34,150 bases of DNA, from assembly GCA_026387235.1 (NCBI GenBank), contig JAPLMD010000041.1:1-34150 (forward strand). The letters are read 5' to 3'. The stretch comes from Candidatus Omnitrophota bacterium (GTDB taxonomy: Bacteria > Omnitrophota > Gorgyraeia > Gorgyraeales > Gorgyraeaceae). The notes beneath the pieces are model-generated. The model did no database searches, was not told the DNA's origin, and worked only from the letters and a program-made list of their open reading frames with translations. The position numbers and the translations under genes were made by a program. Positions 24,722-34,106 of this stretch are shown one piece after another (within the stretch, counting starts at the first letter, position 1; each line of letters begins with the position of its first letter).

Positions 24722-26727
24722 GAAAATTGATTTTAATAAGCATATTGATTGCAATGGTGGCCAAAGGGGTATTGGCTGAAGAAAAACAAGATACTGCGGA
24801 CGACAATGTTATTTTAGAGCCGATAATAGTGACGGCCTCCAGAACAGAAAGAAGGTTATCAGAGGTTTCTTCCAGCGTAAGTATTATTCCAGAAAAAGAA
24901 ATCAGAGATACAAATGCCAGGAGCGTTCCGGATCTCTTGAGGGATATAGAAGGTGTTTATACGGATGATTCTTCCGGAGTAGGAACGACAGGTAGAGTCA
25001 ATATGCGCGGTTTTTGGGGCGGCATGTCGACGCACCAGCTAGTGCTTGTTGACGGGATACCCCAGAATAAAGGCAAAGATAAGCTTGTTGATTGGGATCT
25101 TATTCCTTTGGATAATATTGAGAGCGTGGAGGTATTAAAAGGGCCTGCTTCCAGCCTCTATGGCGATAATGCTATGTCCGGAGTAATTAATATAATAACT
25201 AAGAAACCCGGGCCTGTTCCACAGGCGAGAATCTCCTCTTCTTACGGAAGCTTTAATACCCAAAATTATGAAGGGTCTATATCAGGTCGTTCCGTCAAAG
25301 GCGGAATTGCTTACAATTTAATCGCCAGCAGAAAATCAACAGATGGTTTTCGAAGGCACTGCGATTATGAAGGCAGTCATCTAAACGGAAAGTTAGATTT
25401 TTTAATAGATGAGACGCAGCGTTTAGGTTTATCTATGGATTATCATGATAGAAAAAGAGGCGCCTTGCCTTGGGCTTTAACAGAAGTTCAGATTGCACAG
25501 GATAGACGTCAAGCGCGGCCAGGCACAGAAAATGACAAAGAGGATGCGATAAAAGCTGATATAAACATAGACTATAATAAAAAAATGGATACAATAGCTC
25601 CTTCTAGCATCGCGAACACATTTTATTATAGATATGATGATAGCAAGGCTTTTTATACAAGCGGATCAACTGCCGCATCCACAAAAGAGCAGCTTGGAAA
25701 CGAAGACACATATGGCTTGCTCTTGCGCTATAATATAAATCCAGAGGTGTTCAGATTGGGCCATTTTCTTACTGCCGGGATTGATCTGGAAAGAAATAGT
25801 TTTGATTATAAAGAGTACGCCGCGCCTTATCAGTTAAGAGGGGCGCTCTCGAGCGATTATAATGTCATAAGAGACAAAGTCGGTCCGTATCTTCAGGATG
25901 AGATTAAATTATTTGAACCTCTTAGATTTATAATAGGTTATCGTTACGATTCCGTAACGCTTGATTTTAATGACACCAGGAATAACGCTAATTCAAAAAA
26001 CAAAGATATGTCCCAATTTACCCCGCATTATGGAATAGTATATACTTATCAAAAAGATTCTAATGTTTACGCAAATTACGGCCAGGCTTTCAGAACTCCT
26101 ACTATAGGTCAAATGTTTACTTACACTACTGGTGCCAATCCTGATTTAAATCCTGAAGAAGCAAAAAACTACGAGGCTGGGATGCGTCACCGTTTCAATG
26201 ATCATCTGAAGGCGAATATCAGCTTATATTGGATGGGGCTCGATAACGAGATTTGGTATGATTATGCAGCAAAGAAATATAATAATTACAGCAAGACCTC
26301 TCATAAAGGGGTAGAAACAAGCCTTGACTTTAAAATCATTGAAGGATTAACGGGATTTGTGAATTACGCTTATACAAGAGCCAAGAATGAAAATGGGACA
26401 GATGCAGGCAAATATTTGACCAACATTCCTACGCATAAAGGGAGCCTCTCGCTAAAGGGCGAGACGAAATTCGGACTGGGAGCAAGTCTTGTCGTCACGA
26501 GGATGGGTAGTTCGTACATAGATTCCGCAAACAACGATAAGTTTTCCAGTTACACTACCGTAGATACAAAAATTGCTTATGAGCATAAATGGTGGTCTGT
26601 GTTTTTGGCGGTAGACAATCTTTTGAATAAAAAATACAATTCTTATGGATATAAAAACGGCGCTGTGAAATATTTTAATCCTGCTCAGGCAAGAGCCTTT
26701 ACCAGCGGAATAAAATTAACTTTTTAG
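24715..26727 (+). CDS. btuB: TonB-dependent outer-membrane corrinoid receptor
   Basis: 670 residues. The signal peptide is about 1-21 (LILISILIAMVAKGVLA). A TonB box lies in ILEPIIVTASRTERR near 33-47. The plug domain follows with IRDTNARSVPDLLRDIEGVY, RGFWGG and VLVDGIPQNKG, up to SSLYGDNAMSGVINIITKKPG. A C-terminal 22-strand barrel follows with FRTPTIGQMF, LNPEEAKNYEAG and a terminal aromatic F (KLTF). It is the last gene of the B12 operon and overlaps btuD, so cobalamin-type ligands are the likely cargo. The sequence itself would also allow another TonB substrate. Confidence 0.9.
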   Translation: MLRKLILISILIAMVAKGVLAEEKQDTADDNVILEPIIVTASRTERRLSEVSSSVSIIPEKEIRDTNARSVPDLLRDIEGVYTDDSSGVGTTGRVNMRGFWGGMSTHQLVLVDGIPQNKGKDKLVDWDLIPLDNIESVEVLKGPASSLYGDNAMSGVINIITKKPGPVPQARISSSYGSFNTQNYEGSISGRSVKGGIAYNLIASRKSTDGFRRHCDYEGSHLNGKLDFLIDETQRLGLSMDYHDRKRGALPWALTEVQIAQDRRQARPGTENDKEDAIKADINIDYNKKMDTIAPSSIANTFYYRYDDSKAFYTSGSTAASTKEQLGNEDTYGLLLRYNINPEVFRLGHFLTAGIDLERNSFDYKEYAAPYQLRGALSSDYNVIRDKVGPYLQDEIKLFEPLRFIIGYRYDSVTLDFNDTRNNANSKNKDMSQFTPHYGIVYTYQKDSNVYANYGQAFRTPTIGQMFTYTTGANPDLNPEEAKNYEAGMRHRFNDHLKANISLYWMGLDNEIWYDYAAKKYNNYSKTSHKGVETSLDFKIIEGLTGFVNYAYTRAKNENGTDAGKYLTNIPTHKGSLSLKGETKFGLGASLVVTRMGSSYIDSANNDKFSSYTTVDTKIAYEHKWWSVFLAVDNLLNKKYNSYGYKNGAVKYFNPAQARAFTSGIKLTF

Positions 26728-26740
26728 AAGAGATGAGGGT

Positions 26741-26769
26741 TTGACAAGCAGGCGCTAACTTGTTATTAT
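26741..26769 (+). promoter_or_regulatory. Promoter of tonB, predicting a near-leaderless mRNA
   Basis: TTGACA (26741-26746), a 17-base spacer, TATTAT (26764-26769). The predicted start near 26775-26778 falls on or just before the tonB ATG at 26778. Confidence 0.75.
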
Positions 26770-26777
26770 AGATACAA

Positions 26778-27512
26778 ATGTATGAGAACAAATCGCTCCA
26801 GCTAGCAGTCCTGATTTCAATGCTTTTGCATTTTGCCATATTTTTAAGCGCTCCGTATGTGGGCATAGTGCCTAAGGAAGAACTCTTCGAGCCTATAAAA
26901 GTAACTTATTTTAAACCAGAGGAATCAAAAGAAAAAGAGCCTCCTAAAAAATCTGAAAAACTTGTAGGTCGAAGCGTTAAATCTAATCAGCTGTTTCCTC
27001 CTATATTGCCTGAATCGTTGCCTGAGGTAAGGAAAGAAGATATGCTAAATCCGCCTTTGGAACCGCAGCCTTTGACTAAGCCTGAGCAGGTTAGAAAAGA
27101 AGAGCCGACCGTTGAAACAATAGGCTCCGGCAGGAGAGGCGCTATTATACAAGGTAAAGGCAAAAAATTCGAATCGGTTGTTAATGAGGAGACAGATAGC
27201 GGCAAGAAAGCCACTTATATAGGTTATTATAGGTTGGTCAGGGAAAAGATAAGGTATTACGCCGACAGAAATTATATTAAGGAAGGAAGCGCGAGCCAGG
27301 GAGAAGTTTTTCTGTCTTTCGTGGTGACTTCTAAAGGAGAACTTCTTCATATAATGATAATGGATAATAGATCAGCAAAGGACTTGTTATTAAGGGATAT
27401 AGCCATAAACAGCGTAAGAGACGCAAGTCCGTTTCCGACATTTCCGCAGGGCATGAACCAGTACCAGATCACATTTAATGTAATAATCTCCTTTGAATTA
27501 AATAAGTCATAA
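26778..27512 (+). CDS. tonB: TonB energy-transducing protein
   Basis: 244 residues. One N-terminal membrane span lies at about 7-25 (LQLAVLISMLLHFAIFLSA). A proline/glutamate/lysine-rich periplasmic stretch (about 30-115) follows, then a C-terminal TonB domain (about 150-240, GEVFLSFVVTSKGELLHI, then SVRDASPFPTFP). It delivers proton-motive force to outer-membrane receptors, here presumably BtuB just upstream. exbB and exbD are not in the window. It has its own promoter and no ribosome-binding site. The last codons and stop lie inside a palindromic repeat (27506-27570). Confidence 0.88.
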   Translation: MYENKSLQLAVLISMLLHFAIFLSAPYVGIVPKEELFEPIKVTYFKPEESKEKEPPKKSEKLVGRSVKSNQLFPPILPESLPEVRKEDMLNPPLEPQPLTKPEQVRKEEPTVETIGSGRRGAIIQGKGKKFESVVNEETDSGKKATYIGYYRLVREKIRYYADRNYIKEGSASQGEVFLSFVVTSKGELLHIMIMDNRSAKDLLLRDIAINSVRDASPFPTFPQGMNQYQITFNVIISFELNKS

Positions 27513-27570
27513 GATCCTTCGGCCTATCGACCTCAGGATCAAGTAAAATTTACTTTGTAAATTTTACTTG
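27506..27570 (-). repeat. Palindromic repeat, family A copy at tonB stop
   Basis: Reverse complement reads ATCCTGAGG...GATAGG...GAAGGATCTTATGAC, as in 29833-29876. The hairpin is CAAGTAAAATTTAC (27540-27553) with GTAAATTTTACTTG (27557-27570), a perfect 14-bp stem with a TTT loop. The tonB stop TAA (27510-27512) lies within it, and its right arm ends in the first three bases of the groES -35 box. Confidence 0.75.
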
Positions 27571-27595
27571 ACAAAAAAGAAATTTTGAGTATCAT
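27568..27595 (+). promoter_or_regulatory. groESL promoter
   Basis: TTGACA (27568-27573) and TATCAT (27590-27595), with a 16-base spacer, located 10 bases before the CIRCE operator. The -35 box begins in the last bases of the repeat hairpin. Confidence 0.68.
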
Positions 27596-27605
27596 ATTGG
27601 GATAA

Positions 27606-27632
27606 ATAGCACTCCTCTAAACAGAGTGCTGA
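27606..27632. promoter_or_regulatory. CIRCE operator (HrcA site)
   Basis: ATAGCACTC, nine bases, GAGTGCTGA: a near-perfect match to the CIRCE inverted repeat (TTAGCACTC-N9-GAGTGCTAA). It lies just after the groES promoter, so the heat-shock repressor HrcA should block groESL. hrcA itself is not in the window. Confidence 0.92.
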
Positions 27633-27641
27633 TAAAAGTAA

Positions 27642-27712
27642 GGTCCCTTGCCACATATACTGGGGTATAAGGACGGCTCGGGATTAAATTTTGCTTCGCA
27701 AAATTTGGGAGG
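27642..27712 (+). promoter_or_regulatory. Structured 5' leader element, groES copy
   Basis: Second copy of the leader before rpmA and moxR. It shows GGTCCCT (from 27642), an apical stem TATAC/GTATA (27656-27660 with 27665-27669), GGCTCGGGAT, then AAATTTTGC (27686-27694), a TTC loop and GCAAAATTT (27698-27706). The hairpin foot touches GGGAGG (27707-27712), the Shine-Dalgarno of groES. Confidence 0.68.
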
Positions 27713-27718
27713 TGTAAT

Positions 27719-29661
<1,943 letters not shown>

Positions 29662-29663
<2 letters not shown>

Positions 29664-29714
29664 ATGAGCACATGACTTACGCGATTGCAAAGTCCCGAGC
29701 AAAGCGAAGGATCT
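29662..29714 (+). repeat. Palindromic repeat, family A partial copy at groEL stop
   Basis: AATGAGCACAT, CTTACGCGATTGCAAAGTCC, CGAGCAAAG, GAAGGATCT. The first 40 or so bases match the reverse complement of 3920-3961 with few changes. It then jumps directly to the GAAGGATCT end, so the middle of the element is missing. Confidence 0.75.
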
Positions 29715-29736
29715 CTGGTATTACAGAGTTGTTGAT

Positions 29737-29776
29737 AGTCCGCGGCGAGAAAATCGCCGCGGACTTTTTGTTTTTT
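29737..29776 (+). terminator. Intrinsic terminator of groESL
   Basis: AGTCCGCGGCGA and TCGCCGCGGACT form a perfect 12-bp GC-rich stem with a GAAAA loop, followed by TTTTTGTTTTTT. It is wedged between two copies of the family A repeat. Confidence 0.93.
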
Positions 29777-29876
29777 AATGAGCACATCACTTACGAATTT
29801 CTATGAAATTCGTAAGTGATAAGTGCGAATTAATCCTGAAGGCACAACGGATAGGAGCGCCTGAAGGATCTTATGA
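29777..29876 (+). repeat. Palindromic repeat, family A full copy
   Basis: AATGAGCACAT, then a 16-bp perfect hairpin (29786-29801 with 29805-29820, loop TAT). AAGTGCGAATTAATCCTGAA, GGATAGGAGCGCC and GAAGGATCTTATGAC follow. It matches the reverse complement of 3843-3961 in order and spacing outside the hairpin. With the partial copy, terminator, promoter and leader it accounts for the whole 29664-30003 gap. Confidence 0.82.
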
Positions 29877-29886
29877 CAATATCTTT

Positions 29887-29915
29887 TTGACAATAACTAT
29901 TTAATATGCTATATT
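29887..29915 (+). promoter_or_regulatory. Promoter of the moxR operon
   Basis: TTGACA (29887-29892), a 17-base spacer, TATATT (29910-29915). The predicted start near 29922 lies just before the leader element. Confidence 0.78.
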
Positions 29916-29925
29916 AAAATCAAAA

Positions 29926-29997
29926 AGTCCCTCGTCGCTTGATGGTAAAAACCATGGCGGACTCGGGATCAAATTTTGTTTCACAAAATTTGGGAGG
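29926..29997 (+). promoter_or_regulatory. Structured 5' leader element, moxR copy
   Basis: Third copy of the leader. AGTCCCTCGTC is followed by the apical stem ATGGT/ACCAT (29942-29946 with 29951-29955), GGACTCGGGAT, and the hairpin CAAATTTTGT (29970-29979) / ACAAAATTTG (29983-29992) with a TTC loop. The loop-closing pair is T-A here and C-G in the other two copies. It abuts GGGAGG (29992-29997). Confidence 0.68.
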
Positions 29998-30003
29998 AAA
30001 CTA

Positions 30004-30942
30004 ATGGCGGATCTTCATGAAATCCTTCAAAAACTTATTAATAATATTTCGAAGGTCATAGTCGGCAAACGCGAGGTTATCGAGCTTGTAGTCGTAGGCC
30101 TTATCAGTAACGGCCATGTGCTTCTGGAAGACGTGCCTGGCCTTGGCAAGACAATGCTTTCCAGAGCGCTCGCAAAATCCATAACCGGCAAATTTAAAAG
30201 AATCCAGTTTACGCCTGACCTTTTGCCTTCAGACATTACAGGAGTTTCTATCTATAATCAGAAAACAGGGGAATTTGAATTTAATGAAGGCCCGATATTC
30301 GCAAACATCGTGCTTGCCGATGAAATAAACCGCACCACGCCCAGAACTCAGTCGGCCCTTCTTGAAGCTATGCAGGAATTTAGGGTGACTAGTGATGGTA
30401 TCATGAGAGAGCTTCCTATCCCGTTTTTTGTAATAGCCACTGAAAATCCAATAGAATTTCATGGGACATATCCTCTGCCGGAGTCGCAAATAGACAGGTT
30501 TTTGATGCAGCTTCCCGTAGGTTATCCTTCTACCCAGGAAGAGGTTAATATATTGACGAGAAATTTCAAGGATTCTCCTATAGAAACCCTGCAGAGCGTG
30601 ATCAGTATAGCGGATATAATTGAGGTCCAGAAAGCAGTAGCATCTGTTCACATAGACCAGAAGGTAGTGGATTACATAGTCCAGATAGTTTCTGCCTCAA
30701 GGAGCATGCCGGGCGATATAAAACTTGGAGCAAGTCCAAGGGCGTCTTTGGCGCTTATGCGCACATCCAGGGCCCTGGCGTTTCTTGATAAAAGGGATTA
30801 TGTAATACCTGACGATGTGAAAAATCTCGCTTATCCTGTCCTTAAACACAGACTTGTTTTACAGCCGCGTTCCATAGTGCGCGGCCTGACCGCAAAAGAT
30901 ACGGTGAATCATATATTGAAAAAGGTTCCTGTGCCGGTTTAG
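30004..30942 (+). CDS. MoxR-family AAA+ ATPase
   Basis: 312 residues. Walker A is DVPGLGKT with Gly46 to Thr50, Walker B VLADEINRTTPRTQSALLEAMQE, sensor 1 ATENPIEFHGTYPLPESQIDRF, and a C-terminal lid with DVKNLAYPVLKHRLVL. MoxR ATPases act as chaperone-like partners of VWA or DUF58 proteins. Here a DUF58 gene follows after 3 bases and a TgpA-like membrane protein after that, the common moxR-DUF58-tgpA arrangement. The substrate is unknown. Confidence 0.95.
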   Translation: MADLHEILQKLINNISKVIVGKREVIELVVVGLISNGHVLLEDVPGLGKTMLSRALAKSITGKFKRIQFTPDLLPSDITGVSIYNQKTGEFEFNEGPIFANIVLADEINRTTPRTQSALLEAMQEFRVTSDGIMRELPIPFFVIATENPIEFHGTYPLPESQIDRFLMQLPVGYPSTQEEVNILTRNFKDSPIETLQSVISIADIIEVQKAVASVHIDQKVVDYIVQIVSASRSMPGDIKLGASPRASLALMRTSRALAFLDKRDYVIPDDVKNLAYPVLKHRLVLQPRSIVRGLTAKDTVNHILKKVPVPV

Positions 30943-30945
30943 CAT

Positions 30946-32175
30946 ATGCTGACTTCCAGAGGCGTTTCCCTTCTTTTAGCTGTAATCATCCTTCTAGCCA
31001 TTGCATGGAATACTGACATAACAATGGTGTACATATTTTTTGTTATAACATTTGTTATGTTTATCCTGGCCTATTTTCATATGCGTTTAAATATGCCGAA
31101 TATAGAAATACAGCGCACTACTCAGGAGACTGCATATGAAGACGAGATGCTTAATGTAAAAATTAAGATCCGCAATAATCTTTCACGAGGCGCATCTTTT
31201 TTTGAAATACTGGATTATTTTCCTGCAGCTGAACCGGGGAAAGAAAAGACCTCTTTATTCATGCTTGAGATTAAAGCCAAAGAGGAAATTAATTTTAGTT
31301 ATTCAATTGGCTGTTACAGGAGAGGCGTATGGAAAATCGGGCCTGTTGAAATTATTTCGCAGGATGCGCTTGGATTTTTCAGGATGAAAAAGACGCTTAA
31401 TGTAATATCGAACGTCCTTGTTTATCCCGCGCTTTTCAGGGTGTTTGCGTTTCCTCCTCTTGCCAGCGGTTCTGTGTCGTGGATGGGTGTTGAGACCGCG
31501 AAAATAAGCGGGGACAGTCATGAATTTTTCGGGGTCAGGGAATATCAGCGTGGAGACGCTATAAGCCGTATACACTGGCCTTCTACTGCGAGGCATAATA
31601 AATTGATAGTAAAGCAATTTGAGCGCAATGCGATCCAGGAAGCAACGATAGTCCTTGACCTTAAAAAAGGCAACGATATAGGGGCCGGAAAAGAAACAAC
31701 TCTTGAGTACGCTGTAAAAATAGCGGGATCCATTGCCAGGTTTCTCATGGATAACGGGGCGTTTGTGCAGTTGATAGGATATACAAAAGAGGCGATGGTG
31801 GTGCCTTTTGGAAAAGGCGAGTCTCATGCATTTAAAATACTCGAATACCTGGCAGGCGCGCGCTCTGAAGGGACTTATGATTTAAGCCAAACGCTCGAAG
31901 AAGCAAGTTTTATCACGCCCTATAGGTCTACTCTTATTGCCATAATGCTAGATAATGACATGGATGCTCTTTCAAGCCTTGTACAATTCAAGATAAAAGG
32001 CATTAAACTTATAGTGGTTGTGCTTGCCAGTTCAACGTTCGGCCATACGGAAGAAAGCGAATATCTTGACGCTGAAGGCGCGAAGAAATTTGATGAGGCC
32101 CTTGCTGGGCTGGAGGCGCATATTTATAAGGTTTCCAAAGGCGATGATCTGGAGAAAATATTTGAGATGGTTTAA
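30946..32175 (+). CDS. DUF58-domain membrane protein
   Basis: 409 residues. It has two N-terminal membrane spans (about 5-40), a beta-rich region, then the DUF58 core FGVREYQRGDAISRIHWPSTARHNKLIVKQFE (about 190-225). A vWA-like C-terminal part follows (TIVLDLKKG, LIAIMLDNDMDALSSLVQFKIKGIKLIVVVL). DUF58 proteins are typically encoded beside MoxR ATPases. The exact role is unknown, with envelope or peptidoglycan-related functions proposed for some. Only 2 bases separate it from the next gene. Confidence 0.9.
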   Translation: MLTSRGVSLLLAVIILLAIAWNTDITMVYIFFVITFVMFILAYFHMRLNMPNIEIQRTTQETAYEDEMLNVKIKIRNNLSRGASFFEILDYFPAAEPGKEKTSLFMLEIKAKEEINFSYSIGCYRRGVWKIGPVEIISQDALGFFRMKKTLNVISNVLVYPALFRVFAFPPLASGSVSWMGVETAKISGDSHEFFGVREYQRGDAISRIHWPSTARHNKLIVKQFERNAIQEATIVLDLKKGNDIGAGKETTLEYAVKIAGSIARFLMDNGAFVQLIGYTKEAMVVPFGKGESHAFKILEYLAGARSEGTYDLSQTLEEASFITPYRSTLIAIMLDNDMDALSSLVQFKIKGIKLIVVVLASSTFGHTEESEYLDAEGAKKFDEALAGLEAHIYKVSKGDDLEKIFEMV

Positions 32176-32177
32176 TC

Positions 32178-33803
32178 ATGAATAGAGACGCGCTATATTT
32201 TCATTTTGCAAATCTGGGGCTAGCAATCATAGGGGTTTTAAGTATTCAGAAAATAGTGGGCCCTATAATCGCGGCGTTCTTGATTTTAGGAAGCATTGCA
32301 GGGTTTCTGTTCAGCTGGTATATTAGAAATTCCAGACCGCCGCATATAGATACCTTTATAGGGATGCTTTCACTTGCCAGCGTAGTGGTTGTTCTAAGCA
32401 GATTATATGAAACAGAGATAAATTTTGAAAATCTGCTGAGGATTTTTTCAACCGCTCTCGCGTGGCTTAGCCTCTTCCAGGCGTTCGGGCTTAAAACGCA
32501 AAAAAACTACAGCCTGATCCAGTTTATCTCCGCGGCTCTTTTGATTTCTTCGGTCGGTCTGACACTAGAACAGGAAACTACCTATGTTTTATACCTGGTT
32601 GTTTTTTTATTTGTATTGATTTTCGCGATGAGACTGGATCTGGTATGTGAAAAACAAAACCGCGGCTCTATAATAATAGGAGACAGGGATGAAGTAATGA
32701 GTCTATGGCATCAGATAAAGGTTGGCGCAATCGTGTTTTCCATCGTCCTGATGCTGTCGGCAATTATATATCCTGCGGTTCCGAGATTCAACAACCTTTC
32801 TTTGAGCTGGATACCATCCACGCTTATTGGTTTTCCTGAAAAGGTGCCGCTTTTAAAATTGCTGCAGTCTGCCGATATGACCATAAAAGACGTTAAAGTC
32901 AAAAAAGAGCAGATAGTGGATGATGACACTAAAAAGAAAGAAATCGGAGGAGGTAGGATTAAAAGAAAAGACTCTGAAAACAGGAAGAAAGAAGAGCCGG
33001 AAGACAAGAAAAAAGAGACGACGGAAAGATTCAATGCAAGCGATTTCAAGAAAGATATAGATGCTTTCAAAATAGAATCTCTTGCGATAAAGATAAATAG
33101 AAGCGAATTGCCGATTGATCAGCAGGCCGTGCTTAACGCGGAAATTAAGCTGACTGATGGTTCCGTGATTCAGGCCACAAAACTTGTTGACTGGAAGGTT
33201 ACCGGCACGGCAACAGTTTCTATAGATAAAGACGGGAAATTAACGCCTGAAGAAGAAGGTTCTGTTCTGATATCGGCAACTTACATGGGGACATTCAGCA
33301 ATGACGTGAAAGTAAAGATAACGCAGCCTGCTAAGCCAAAGAAGAAAAAAGGATTTTTATTTTATTTTATTGTTTTATTATTGTGGCTTCTAGCGCTGAT
33401 TCTTGCGGTTTTTTCAATCAGGGTTTTTATAAAGTCGCAGAAATTAGCCGATATGTTCAGAAATAACCCAAAAGAATTTATAAAAGAGGTGTATGTCGCA
33501 TTGTGCAAAGCTTTTAAGATTTACGGCATCCCGAAGTTTAACTACGTTGCTTACAGGGAATACTATAATTTTACAAAAGAGTTTATTTCTGAGAAGCCTG
33601 AGCCTATGCAGGCATTGACGGAAGAATTTTTAGAAGCGCGTTTTTCAAGCCATGAAATTTCCGCGCGGCATTCGCACCAAGCTATCCAATTATTCCATGA
33701 TGTAAAATATGTTATCCTGGAAAAAAAAGAACGAAACATCTTCTGGAAAAATATTCTGTTCAGGCTTTACGTTTTAGATATCCTGTTGATTCCTAGACAA
33801 TAA
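32178..33803 (+). CDS. TgpA-like membrane protein lacking a transglutaminase domain
   Basis: 541 residues. Six or seven membrane spans fill about 1-205, as in TgpA (DUF3488) proteins. A short conserved-looking stretch RFNNLSLSWIP follows. Then, where TgpA has a transglutaminase domain, there is a Lys/Glu-rich linker (about 240-294) and a beta-rich segment (about 300-385, VLNAEIKLTDGSVIQATKLV, WKVTGTATVSIDKDGKLTPE) resembling a Big_2 Ig-like domain. Another span lies at about 392-415 and a DUF4129-like cytosolic tail at about 425-505. No cysteine exists in residues 205-385, so no transglutaminase triad is possible. The domain names are by eye and the operon context supports the TgpA relationship. 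Confidence 0.78.
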   Translation: MNRDALYFHFANLGLAIIGVLSIQKIVGPIIAAFLILGSIAGFLFSWYIRNSRPPHIDTFIGMLSLASVVVVLSRLYETEINFENLLRIFSTALAWLSLFQAFGLKTQKNYSLIQFISAALLISSVGLTLEQETTYVLYLVVFLFVLIFAMRLDLVCEKQNRGSIIIGDRDEVMSLWHQIKVGAIVFSIVLMLSAIIYPAVPRFNNLSLSWIPSTLIGFPEKVPLLKLLQSADMTIKDVKVKKEQIVDDDTKKKEIGGGRIKRKDSENRKKEEPEDKKKETTERFNASDFKKDIDAFKIESLAIKINRSELPIDQQAVLNAEIKLTDGSVIQATKLVDWKVTGTATVSIDKDGKLTPEEEGSVLISATYMGTFSNDVKVKITQPAKPKKKKGFLFYFIVLLLWLLALILAVFSIRVFIKSQKLADMFRNNPKEFIKEVYVALCKAFKIYGIPKFNYVAYREYYNFTKEFISEKPEPMQALTEEFLEARFSSHEISARHSHQAIQLFHDVKYVILEKKERNIFWKNILFRLYVLDILLIPRQ

Positions 33804-33907
33804 ATAATAGCGCTTCTAGTTTAGATAGGAGATAACTTTACGATACTGTAATGTTTTTAATGTTAGGTTACACTTTAGCTCTGCCTAGCCCAGCAGGTTT
33901 CAAGGAC

Positions 33908-33936
33908 GCAAAATTTCCCCAGCGAGGAAATTTTGC
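33908..33936. repeat. Perfect inverted repeat with leader-like arms
   Basis: GCAAAATTTCC (33908-33918) and GGAAATTTTGC (33926-33936), an 11-bp stem with a 7-base loop. The arms reuse GCAAAATTT / AAATTTTGC of the leader hairpins, but in swapped order. Confidence 0.7.
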
Positions 33937-33985
33937 TCCGTTTTGACGCTCGCCCTTCGTCGCGGAGTTTACACTGAGCGAAGCG

Positions 33986-34068
33986 AATGTGCTCCTCAGG
34001 ACCAGGGCAATACTAGACGAAGTGAAATACCTGGCTCTCCCTGGCCAGGCTGGGGCCTGAGGCACATT
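33986..34068. other. Long structured hairpin, possible RNA or repeat
   Basis: AATGTGC-TC-CTCAGG (33986-34000) pairs with CCTGAGGCACATT (34056-34068), a 13-bp stem with a 2-base bulge. Inside are CCAGGG/CCCTGG and GGCC-rich sub-stems. No coding frame in 33804-34150 looks real, and I recognise no known RNA family. The sequence between 33804 and 33907 shows nothing. Confidence 0.5.
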
Positions 34069-34077
34069 TGAGAGGTT

Positions 34078-34106
34078 TTGGCATAATTGATTCTTTTGGA
34101 TATAGG
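34078..34106 (+). promoter_or_regulatory. Candidate promoter near window end
   Basis: TTGGCA (34078-34083), a 17-base spacer, TATAGG (34101-34106). It would drive a transcript starting near 34113 whose gene lies beyond the window. The boxes are weaker than the other promoters here. Confidence 0.4.

Noticed and set aside
27540-27570. Terminator after tonB
   Set aside because: The hairpin is A/T-rich and no T-run follows on the + strand; it fits better as a repeat arm beside the groES promoter.
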